Source of the DNA: Sipunculus nudus
Taxonomy: Eukaryota > Annelida > Sipuncula > Golfingiida > Sipunculidae
Length of the DNA stretch: 64,000 bases
Reading direction: 5' to 3'
Assembly: GCA_026874595.1 (NCBI GenBank)
Contig: CM049307.1
Span: forward strand, 59,464,870 to 59,528,869
Part shown: positions 1-12,600 of the stretch, one piece after another
How positions within the stretch are numbered: the first letter of the stretch is position 1
How the letters are laid out: each line of letters begins with the position of its first letter
Position numbers and translations under genes: made by a program
Notes under the pieces: generated by a model
The model's input: only the letters and a program-made list of their open reading frames with translations
Told to the model about the DNA's origin: nothing
Database searches by the model: none

Positions 1-466
1 ATTCATGAATATTCATGACTGGTGACTTAGTGTTGTTTCATCGAATGGTGTCAAAGGTTGATTAGTGATCTCCCTGTCTTAATTCAGGTTGATTCAGACA
101 TGGACCATTAAATTATATAAGAGTCAAACTTCTATTGAGGTTATGAAGTAACTTAAGCATGAGTTCAAATTTATATGATAATTAAACCTGGACAAAACAC
201 AAAACTATTCTGCTACTGCACTGTTTCCTTTGAGGAAATGATTCCTGCATTTTTATTCAGAATTAAAAAAAATTCAGCCTACCTGAAGAATACTTATGAA
301 GGAAATCCACACATTCTTATTTTATGAAGAAGACAAAAATGAAAATTAAAATTTTTACTTTTATAAATTTTTTTAGAAATCTTTTTGTTCCAATCTTGAA
401 AAAGGTTGATCTTATTATTTATTTGAACAAAAAAACCTAGATTATTTTTTTAAATTGATCCCACAG

Positions 467-606
467 AAAAGACATCAGCCAAGCCATACCACGCCCTCTG
501 CTGGCAATGAGGGACATGTCCATGGCCCAGTGGACGAACATGGTGCACAATGAGATGAAGTCCGTCCAACATCTGACCATCAGTCAAGCCAAGATCACCT
601 TCCTCA
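467..606 (+). CDS. Myosin exon A: end of FERM central lobe
   Basis: The acceptor is TTGATCCCACAG. The exon has one leading base, 46 codons (starting KDISQAIPRPLLAM) and one trailing base. The conserved WTNMVHNEM and LTISQAKITFL helices are typical of the FERM F2 lobe in MyTH4-FERM myosins. Three GT dinucleotides lie near the end. The donor at 607 (GTCAGT) is chosen because it preserves the FLxxLxxWP spacing after joining; the donor at 613 would also keep phase. Confidence 0.8.
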
Positions 607-3600
607 GTCAGTGTATTTCTTTTAACTTTTTTCTGAATGAATTACATTAAAACTTAATTAGTTTTTAATTAATTAACCTTTACATAAAAGAATGTATTCT
701 GGTCCCACTATGTAACAAGTAACAATACTATCTGCAAGGTGACACCTGTGTAACATTTTGTCTTAGCAATGTAAGAATTCTGAAAATGTTGAATCCCCTA
801 TAGGGAATTCAAGGTTTTGAGCTCAATGCCCACTAAGCTAGGAAATTCATTTGTTCAGGGTTTTGTCACATTGGAGAATCTTATGAGAACCAGAGAATTC
901 CTGGAGAGTTTTTAGAGAATTTGAAAATGAGCAAAAGGACCATAAATTAAAGCTTTATATCAGTTTAAAGGTGATGCATGTCAGCAAATGTGCATGTTAA
1001 AACTTGCGTGAAGAAACATTTTATGCATTCTCCAGACAGCTTAAAGAATGCCTCTTGAAAAGTGCATATTTACCAATTCAGAACAACAAACTATTTCCCT
1101 CATTATTTTTATTAAAAAAAGTTATAATTGTAATGAAAATGCAAAATATGTAAACAATTATCAAGCCTGATTAACTTTCCATTTAAATTTATGTCAGTCA
1201 TTTTGATTCATTCTCATACAAGTTTGTAAACAAGCATTTCCTTTTCCAGATTGTATGCCTATCTTGTCCATGCCCAGAACAGGTCCCAATAATAATTTTA
1301 TGTATTTTCTCAGATAAATGAAATATTTTCCTGTAAAATCATGAAAACAAAATAGGTAAAAGCTAAGTGTGGCTAATACATTTGATATTCCTTGATAAAG
1401 GGGAAAAGTGACCCAGTACTGCATATTTCCCTACTAAGACTGAAAATTCTATTGAAAATCTTTACATTCCCAGTCTGGAATCAAGTGAGGCTGTCAAAAT
1501 CATTGTTTTCAAACTAAAATTCCTTGAAGATTAGGAAACACTTTAATATTTCAGCCCCCAGCCCTGGTGTTCAAATTCGGACCAATTAGTACACCAAAAT
1601 TGCTTGCAGGCAGCCATCTTTGCGTTCTGTTTTTGCATTAATTATCTCAAGAACTAGGTAATATCTGTAGCAAAGTTCTAAATGAAGACCTTTATGATTT
1701 CATTCACTTCTAGTTTGACAAGACATATCTTTATATTTCTCTGATGTTTTTTCTCATACCTTACAGATCACCTGCAGAGATGGCCGAGGTTCGGGTCGAC
1801 CTTCTTCCCTCTAAAGGTCAGTAAGTCAGTTCACACTTACTTGCATTCACTGATACTACTCTCATTGTTGAAGGTCTCAAGGCCAGTCTTGGTGCTGCTG
1901 GCCTTGTTCTCAGTCATGGTCATGGAAGGCAAACACTAATGGCCTCATTTCAAACTTTTAACCTTGGCTTGAGGCCACAAAACTGACTGTAATAGAATTC
2001 TAAAACTGATATCAATGTAAGGTCATTAATCTGTCAATTAAGACCAGAATTCAGACATTTAATCTCAAGGTGGCATGGACCCTGACTTGGATTATGTTGA
2101 CTAGGTGTTAGCCTTGGATGGCTGGAACTTAGACTCGGTCTTGGCTACAGAGGCTGTAACTAGATCATTGCCTTGAAGGATGGTGATGCTTCTACAGCAG
2201 TGACTGCTCTACTTCTGTACACTTTATAATATATTTATCAGTCCCCTCATCGCACTTTTATATGGTGAGAAGTTTTCAAAATTGAGAGTACTAATTGGGA
2301 CACTGATGGTTGGGAAGACTCCTCATATATTATTGGAGATAACCACCTCCATGTTTTTAATTCCAACTTCACCAAGTGTATATGTACATCTGCAGAATTC
2401 TATTCCAGTTTCAGACTTCTTAACAGACCAGTACACAGCTTGCTCTAATTTAATATACTGGCCTTAACCAGACCTGGTGACTACTGCACCTGTGGGCCTG
2501 TAATCATCCTCATTGCTAGGTCGTACCACCAAGGAACCCCCAAAGGGCGCTCTTCTTTGTGATTGAAACACAGCTGTGGGCACAGCCTTCCCATTAAGTC
2601 TGCAGAGCGCTTACCCTAGGTGGGGGCCAACCGTGAAAAATCTCACCACCTTGGCTGAGTTTTGAGCTCGCAATCTTCTTGTTTTGAACCCTGTGCTTTA
2701 CCCCAGAACCACAGAAAAAAGTAGCTCAGATATTACTTCAGCTGATTGTCAGGGCCAACAGTCTGTAAGTCAAGTAGAAAAAATAAGATTTCCCAAACTG
2801 GATATGTTAAATTTTCAGTTGAAGTCTTGTTTTATTCCATGCCCTAACAGCGGCTTAACCAATTTATTTTTCAGCCTGTCAGAACATTTGTTTATCTTGC
2901 GTGATAGGCAGTCAGCATTGTAATATCAGACTGTTTATATTTTAGTCTTTTAAATTTTTGTAACCCCTATCTTATTACAACACTTAACAAGCTTATGTTT
3001 TGTCAGTTAAACTGTTTATTTAACTAAAAGCTCTTTATAGCAATGATCTAAATTCATCAAGTGTAGCTGATTCATTGGTCAGATATTTAAATTTTATTTT
3101 AAGTCCTATCTTTTTGCGGCACTTTAAATAACAAGCCTATGCCTTCCCAGTCTTTCTTTGACTATAGCTTTTTGTAGCACTGGTCTATATATATACAGTG
3201 CAGCTGATAGGAAGATTAAAGTCTAAATGTCAGTCCTTTAGAACTACCTTCTGTTCATTCATAGCACTTTAACTAGTGTATATGTCACAGGACAAACTCC
3301 GATCAAGTAGAATTGTCGATCCTACTAGGACAAAGTCCGATCGGACTTTCTACTAGGAGAAACTCCGATCAGACTTTCTACTAGTAGGATCATAGCCTCT
3401 ACTAGGACAAACTCCGATCAACCAGAGACCACAACATAATTTGACTTTCTACTAGTAGAATCAGCAATTCTACTAGGACAATCTCCGATCGTAGTCTCTA
3501 CTAGGACAAACTCCAATCATATATAAATGTAATAGTTGGATCAGAGCTTCTACTAGGACAAACTACGATTGTAGTCTCTACTAGGACAAACTTTCCATAA

Positions 3601-6600
3601 TGGTCTAGTCCGATCGGACTTTGTCCTAGTAGGATCGACGATTCTACTGGATCGGAGTTTGTCCTGTGACATATATTTAGTCAGTTGAAAACTTTCTTTA
3701 ACTATAAGCTGTTTATATCTGTATTAATGATCTTTACAGAGTGTAGCTGATCCGAAGATCCATGGGGAAAGCATGTTAGCAGTCAACAAGGAAGGGGTGT
3801 ATATCCTGCATGCAGTAACACATGTGAGTTTATTACCTCAGCCAAGCGGCGGGGGTTATGTTTTTGGTGGTGTTGGTTTGTCTGTTTGTCGGTTAGCAAC
3901 ATTTCTCAAAAGGTTATTAACAGATTTTTATGAAATTTTCAGGATAGCTGGGCATTGATACAAGGAACAATTGATTAAATTTTGGTGGTGATCCGAATCA
4001 CCATCTGGATTCAGGAATGATATATATATATATATACTTTATATCAGTATGAGCTGCCTTAGTCATATTCGTTGGAAAATCCATGAATCTGCATGAATGA
4101 AGATGTCATCCATATTATGATGTCACGTCACGGGTCGCTCGGTCCAAGGTGCAGCCCTCTGTGGTACAGCCCATCATATCCAATTGTAGCCCCCATCCAG
4201 TGAGTCTGTCCAATGTGGAAATTGGTCCAGTTGATATTTCTGACAATGCCATATGGTGGTAATGCGCTGCCTTGGCGGAGGTTTGAAATGTCTGAGCACA
4301 TTTCTTGTTATTACTGTATTGTCCTAACTGGCAAATAAACAATAAATTTTAGTTGTTTTAGCTTTGGCCCAGTATATGAATGTTCAGGGTTTTTAACTAA
4401 ACTGACTGAGTAAAATAGATGAACCATGGTCCTGAAAATATTTTATTTTCCATCCTAACATACATGAAAACAGGACATTTAATTGGTGTATATATGTTAT
4501 GAAACTTCTAATAGTATCCGCCAAAACAAAGTTTTACCGATACTATGTTTTCAGCCGCCGCCTCTGCCCCGACGTAGGTGTCCAGAGAACACCTCCGTTA
4601 CCACTCTGTGGAATTTTACGAAACCTGGGATTATGTTCGGGTCACATGTGAACTGCTGCGCCCCGATTTTGGTTTGACCTCTGACCTTTCCTCTCTGCCC
4701 AGCGTCCGTTTGTGCGTCTGTTTCCATACATAAACCCACATATCTCATGAACCGTTTGACCGATCACGAAAAAAATTTTGTACAAATGTAGCCCTTGGAT
4801 AGCTTTATAACATACACAAAAAATGCTGCAGACATCCAAGCTCGGGAACCGTTTGACTGTTTGGGCCAAAATTTTGCATGTGTATAGATCACACATAGCT
4901 CTTTATCATACACAAAACTGGAGGGGCCACCTGCAACCATTTTAGCTCAGCGTCTGTCTGTTTGTCTGCCAAGGGGTAAAATCACTCATATCTCTGTAGT
5001 GGTTTGACTTATCTGCCTAAAAATGTTGCGTGTTTATACATCTTGGATAGCTTTCTCAATTTTTTATGCAGGTGGCACCACCTACATTCATGTTAACGCT
5101 GCAGACATTCAGGCTTATATCTCAGGACTGGTTGGACATATCCCCCTGAAATTTTTCAAATGTGTAGATCTCACATTGCTCTTAATCATACACAAAATGG
5201 GTGGCGCCACCTGCCACCATTTTTGCACAAGTCCTTCTTTTGTCTGCTGTCGGGTAAAATCACTCATATACATGTAGTGGTTTGACTTTTCTGCCTAAAA
5301 TTTTGCATATGTATACAACTTGGACAGCTTTCTGGATTTGTGGTAGGTGGCGCCACCTACATACACATTTCAGCTGCAGACATCCATGCTAATATGCAAC
5401 ACACCTCACTCTATTTCCTCTTGCCACTCAATCCATGCCTCACTTCACCCGTTCCACTCTGATTTTGGTGGATACACTTAGTTGCTTGTCGACTACCGGT
5501 ATTCTAGTTTAAACAATGTTTTTCTTAGACTTTTACTCTTGTTTTGCACAGGTCAGTTTTTTCACAGGGGTTGGAGGGGAGTGTGTGTGTGTGTTGGGGG
5601 GGTGGGGGGGTGGCAATGAATATTGATAAATCTTGTGGCCTACTTGATATGTTTTATATTATCCATTCTTACAAGATGTACTTCCTTTCAGATGTAATAC
5701 TTATAAGAGATATGATGGAAAGAGTCAAAGAGAAATGCTCTTTTGCAAATTAAATCCTTTGCTGCAAATAATCAATAACATTGACTGATAGAATCAGCTA
5801 CATTTATTTCTTAGCTCTAAAAAACAAACATACATCAGGAAACATCTAAGATTTGAAGTGTATGTGACGTGATTCTCATCTTTATTGAATTTTTCCAGAC
5901 CTCTAAATGAGTATGCATTTTTGCAGAAAAATTTTCAAGTTTGCCATTATATGTGAACACTATTTTAAATCACATAACACAACTTTAAATAAGCATATGA
6001 AACATGGTTTTGTTGTCATATTTTTTAGTTATGCAAAACATGTAACCATAAATGCTATACTTAACTGGTTTATTGAACCATTATAGTTTCACAATTGTTG
6101 AACCACATAGTATCATATCTGCTGAGTTGCACAATCAGTTCACAATGGATTACCAGATCTGCTGAGTTACAAAATTGGTGCACCACATAGTATATATCTG
6201 GTGAGTTATATCATGGTCGGTTGATTTGTTGAGTTACACAACTGGTGATGCATATTACCATACTGCTGCATTACACAATTTGTACAGAACATTTTACCAT
6301 ATATGTTTAGTTGCACAGCTGTTACACCATTAATTACAATACATATTAAGTTACTCAGATGTTACACCACATAATAAGATATCTGTTCAGGCAAACCACA
6401 TGTTACATTATATCTTGAGTTACATAACTTGTGTTCTGTAACATAGCTACACTACTGATGCACAACATACTACCATGTATTTTGAGTTACATTTTGGTGC
6501 ACCACAAATTACATACATGCTTAGTTACACAACTGTTCATCACATGTAACCATATTTGTTGAGTTACACAACTGATGCACCACATTATAAAAAATTTGTT

Positions 6601-9600
6601 CAGGTACCACCACATGTTATCTCACCTGTTGAGTAACATTACTAGTGTACTGTGTCATCATAACAACACAACTGGTGCACATCACACTATCATATCTTTT
6701 GAGTTACACTGTTTAAGGACAACATATTACATACCTGCTTAGTTACACAACCGTTTCACCACATGTAACCATATTTGTTGAGTTACACAACTGATGCCCC
6801 ACCTTATAAAAAATCTGTTCAGATACACCACATGTTACCGAACCTCTTGAGTTACATTACTAATGTACTACATACGTCATCATAACTACACAACTGATGC
6901 ACATCATACTACCATAACTTTTGAGTTACACTGTTGTTGCACTTCATATTACCATATGTGTTTAATAACACAACTAGTGCACTGCATGTTACCTTAATAA
7001 ACTCTTTGAGTTGCATAACTAGGTATTTTACCATCATAGATACACACCCAGTGACAAAACCAGTGCACCACATATAATCATACATTTTGGGTTGTACAAC
7101 TGGTGACCAAAGGTTACCGTACGCAACTCATGCAGCAGTAATACACTTCAGTTGTCCCATTTATCCTTTCTGTTTAGTTACTTAACCAGCCTACTGTACA
7201 TAAAAAAAACTTAATTATTCACCATATTTTACCATATCTGTTAAATAGCTACCCTATCATAGCTACAAGTGTCTGGTGAACTTCATATTACCTTATATGT
7301 TGAGTTGTGTAACTAGCACCCTCTACCATCAGAGCTGCACAGTTGTTGAATATCATATAACCATATATGTTGAGTTATATAAGTAGTGTCCTGTACCAGT
7401 TGTCAGAGCTACACCACATCTTCATAGTATCAAGTCTGTGGCAGCTTGCTACACTTTCACAGACCTTGATTCAGCGAGCTGTTCTAGTGTCTATTTGGTG
7501 AAAAATGAAAAAGGCCAATGCTGGGCAAAATGTTAAAAATCAGTTGTTAAATTGAATATGGTGCTGGCTACCATTGATGTGTTAACATCCGTGTGATTAA
7601 CCTTGAAATTGTCTTCTGCCAGGGAACAGAGTGTAGAACAGAAACAGTAAAAGCAGCCAAGTCTGCAACATCTTATTGGCTTTTATAATTATAACCACTC
7701 AGAAATGGGCAGTGATGCAGACTCTACTTCCCGTCCTGCATCATATCACTTGGACTGAGTTCCATGGAGTATGTGGATGACAAGGCCTTGTAAAACAAAT
7801 TTTTCAATGGATTTACCACTCCTGTTTTGTGTGGATCCAATTTATTTTGCAAATGAAGTCCAAGTCCTTGATAATGTTGGTCATTTATGCTATGTCACAA
7901 TTCCTAAAAATTATTCTTAAAAGTATGGAAAATGGACTTAACTTTGTGTTGAGCATATGCTTCATTTCAAGAAGTATGCAAAATCCCATGCAAGTATGTA
8001 TTGTGACTGGATCAGTAAGGAAAAAAAGAAAAGAAAAGTCACTGTTGCTTGCACCATGGTTTGGTACATCATTTAGTATTGCTGTCTCCATTTCTTGAGG
8101 ATATACTGTGTTTAAGACAATATAACCTTTGAATGAACTTCTTTGTACATTTACGGAAAACCCTGTCAGCACATATGAACCACAATGGATAAAATACAGT
8201 AATCAAATATAGCAAACAGAAGCAGATAAGTATAGTTGTTGGTGAAAATGGTTGATAAGTCCGTGTAATTGTAGCCAGGAGGTACGGTAATACATTGACA
8301 ATGTACATTGTCAACTGAACAATACCGTTAATAATTATACAGAGTTGGGGGTGCATGAGCTTTTTATTTTTACCACGCTGATGATGTGCACACAATCCAG
8401 GTTTACTTAAGCTGGCTACAGTTTTGGAACCCTGGTCCAGAATAAGTGATGGACTAACAGTTCGATGGTCTGTTGAGACAGCAGCAACTTCTTCTAGTCT
8501 TTGGATGATAGAAAATGCAAAATTGATGTGGCCATTTTCCACCACGGCTGTGCTGGAGTCTGCTGGTTTAATTTTTCTCTGATTTGGATTAAGCTCATCT
8601 TGCAGAGTTAAAGAAACATTGTTAATGGTCAGAGCTGATGACGTGTGGGGTATCTTTGGCATCACAGCATTTTGCGAGACATGGTTTTTCTTTTGGAGCA
8701 CACCAAGGAATTTGTGTGGACTTATGTTATGATTCACAGTGAACAGGACGTTTATGTGTTTTTCAATTTTTGCTGTGCGACAGCTCTTTGTGTGGCTGTT
8801 TTCTGGCAGTGGGTGGACAAAGCCAGAATATCCTCCACTTTGGCCTGCTTTTCTGATGATGAGTGCAATACGAATGTAACACATCACAACTAACACCAGC
8901 ATCAGCAGCAACATAGCTACAATCAGAGTCTGAGTAACGCTAATTTGGATCTCAGTATTGGGTTGAAAATTTTCTGCTAGTTTTCCACTGCTTGTGGTAA
9001 AATTTAATTGATTACTGGGCAATTCCTGTTGAATTCCTATCACCCTTTTCCAAACTGTGCAGGGGTGGTTTCTTTGAATAATTGACATAATTACAATGTA
9101 CAAAATACTGAATGTCCATGCTAGACCAATGAAAATACCTAGTCTTTTTATCCTGATGCGGTTATGAGTGTGGGGGCAAAACATAGTTTTGTATCTGTTC
9201 AGTGCTACAGTAGTGGCCACCATGGCATACATTACCGAAGCTGAAAATCGTAAGTTGTTGCTTACTTGTGTGCAAGTGGCTCCATTTTGCACCATATGGA
9301 TGTTCACATAATCGATAGGTAAGGTAACTAGTAAAATGATATTCACCAAGCAAAAATTCAGCGTCAGGAGGTTTGGGAATGTCCGTAGTTGCTTATGGAA
9401 CATAATTGTACCGATCATTACAGTATTCAAGACCAGCCCAGAGAAGAATATGGCACAGAAATATATGAATATTATCAGCCTGGTTCCTTTTTTGGTTGAC
9501 TCCTCTTTTGGCCATGATTTGCAATTTACAGTTGTTAAATTGAATATGGTGCTGGCTACCGTTGATGTGTGAACATCCGTGTGATTAACCTTGAAATTGT

Positions 9601-12600
9601 CTTCTGCCAGGGCACAGAGTGTAGAACTGAGAAACAGTAAAAGCAGCCAGGTCTGCAACATCTTATTGGCTTTTATAATTATAACCACTCAGAAATGGAA
9701 AATTTCAAAAATTCAAAAAAAAAATCTTAGTTCTGACTGCTCCAGTGAAGTTAGAGGAAACTTTTTTTACCTGTGAACTCTTCCTATGATATTTAATTGA
9801 AGTTACTCCTGATGTTCAGTGTGATGGAAATCTTCAGTTACTAATCTTCAATGGCTGTCACAGTTCTAGAATCTGAAACGCTGTAAAATCTTCAATAACT
9901 GCAGCTTTTGTGTAAATCTTAAATGTCAGTACTGTTCTTGTAAAATCTGCAACAACTGCACCTCACATGTGAAACCTTCAGTAACTGAACCTCAGATGGA
10001 AAATCTTCAGTTACAACACCTCAGATGGAAAATCTTCAATAACAGCACCTTAGATGGAAAATCTTCAATAACAGCACCTCAGATGGAAAATCTTCAATAA
10101 CAGCACCTCAGATGGAAAATCTTCAATAACAGTACCTCAGATGGAAAATCTTCAAATAACTGCACCTCTCTTGTAAAATTTGTAAAAAATGCCCCTCTTT
10201 TGTAAAATCTCAGCTCACTCAAACAAAGTAAATTCTTCAGTCATCTCATATGTTATCACAGTTCCTCTCCATAACACACTGTAAAATTTTTTTATAATAG
10301 TACCTCCCTTACAAGATCTTCATTAACTCCTCCTCATTTGCCATCATAGTTCTCACCACCAAATGAATAAATCTTCTTGCATTTCATTCACTTTTGTGAT
10401 AATTGTTAACCATCTGAAACAGCATTGTCCAACTTTTATCTGTCTAGTGGTCATGATCTTCCTTTCAATAAGGATACTATACATATTGAGAAAGATGCTC
10501 AAAAGATATATCTGGCATTATCAGTTATGAAGAATGTGACGGTGTGCAAATATATCAAGAATATTTCTTCGGCATCCTCTTTCAGCACAACAAAGTACAA
10601 CAGTATATGGCGTAAATCAATAAGTCAGATATTTTCTATGTTCTGCTGTGTACTGTAGTTATTTCAGTATGGTCATTCCAGTTGCTGTTTCTGTGAAGCA
10701 ATTCAGACTCCCTACCGATAGATTAATTGGCCAAAGCCAACAGCACTGAGAGTAAAGTCTTTGATATAGTCTGCTGTTTAGCATCGAGCTCGAGCGTTCA
10801 GCTAGGACAATACTTTTCCCAGAAGCTGCATGCTGCATATTGAAACTGTATGTGGATAATGAATCCAAGCTCACCTGTATGAAAAAATTGTCATCTGGTA
10901 GGTGTGTACTTAGAGGATCTCTGATAATATGATTGGATACTGCAGCACAGAGGTAACCTAGCAACCATCTTAATAATTACAGTATCAATTTGATTTGCTG
11001 TGTGGGTGATTAAGATATATCAGCATGCTTGTTCATTACTTGGATTGATGGTGAAATAAAGTATATAATATACTAGAAAGTAAGGATTATATGGCTTACT
11101 AGGAAGAGGTTTCTCATGTTAAAGTTGTATTTATATTGTTATTTCTATACTGAACCCTATAAATCTAACCAAAAGAATGTGTTATTTACTCCTCTCTCTT
11201 GCATTTTTATTCAACATGACCTCTTTAGCTCAGCTGACTTTTAAGTCATCTGTCGTCAATTTGGCTAGCTGTCTGTTCAGGTGTCCGGTCGTCCAGGCAT
11301 CCGTCTGTTAACAGGGCATGTTTTGAAACCGTTGGACCTACATTTCAAAATTCAGCATAGAGTTAGATGTCCATGAAATCTCCTACCATACTGTCACTAG
11401 GTCACTAGGACTTTGTTCCTTTGAGATATTATGAAAAAACAGAATTTTCCATGAAAACTCATTGTTACGCTTTAAGACTGTAATAAAATATTCTTCTATA
11501 AATTTCCTTTGTACATACCAGAAATTAGGTCAGTATTGTGTAATTTCTTAACGGTATAGGGCCAAACATAATGCATTTTGTAAAAAATCTCTCCCAATTT
11601 CTGAATAAAATGTGAAAAACTGAATTTCATTCCAAATTGGCTTGTAGAGCATATGTGACTGGTAACAGTACTCAGTTTTGGTTTAAATTCTTTCCAGGAG
11701 ACACTCATGTCTGTGCCATTCAGCAAGGTCTTATCCACGAGACGTTTTACGACGGAGGACGGCACGCAGTATCTCGAAATGAAGTACGGGGACCTTATGG
11801 TGCAGACACAGACAATCACTCGTATGGAAACAGAGAAGGTAGGGATCATTTCTTAAATAATATTCAAGTGACATATATTTGTAAATGTATTAGAGAGAAT
11901 GACCTTATAGATATGAATTAACTTTTATATGTAAATTTAGATAATGCAGGGGATCATTTAATTTTTAAATGATTTACATATTTGAAATGTTTGTTGTATA
12001 TTAATCAAGTATTTGTAATATTTTGTGTTATATATTATGTGTATTCAGGGGATGTAAAAAAATAAATATTTTATGTTCTGTGTCGCACTTTTTTACTGTT
12101 CAAATCCAAATTTTGCCAGCTTATGGAAAGATATTAAATTGTGCAATGAATCTTCAACTAAAAAAAAGTTCATTTTAGATAGCACTTTTCTAATTTAAAA
12201 TTTTGCATTTTGATACATGATATTATTTCTTTAAAGAGATTAAGACTAGAGCCTTGATTAGCAGCATTAACAACAAGGGCTTGGTGCCGGTTCACCAAAA
12301 CTAATATTATCCCTTAAAATTATTCTACAGAATATATTTTTGCTGAGATCTAATTATATAATATTATGACATCCTTCCCTTTTGGGAGACATATAATGTT
12401 TGGCGGCATCTTTCATTTCTTGTGAATGCTATAACTTTCGAAAGAAATTTGAAATCTAAATTGTTAAAACCAATATCTCATACAGTTCTAAAAACTGGTG
12501 ACCTTTATCATCATCATCAAGGCCAAAAAAGCCAAAATAGAATTTTTTGGGGACACCATATTTTTCGTAGTATCATATATTTTTTTCCTCAAATTTGAAA

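Noticed and set aside
9662-9688. An extended GPCR start nine codons upstream
   Set aside because: The codon there is GTG. The ATG at 9661 is followed directly by a signal peptide.
9960-10160. Regular 29-bp repeats could suggest a CRISPR array
   Set aside because: Units abut directly with no unique spacers, and the context is a metazoan intron. It is a minisatellite.
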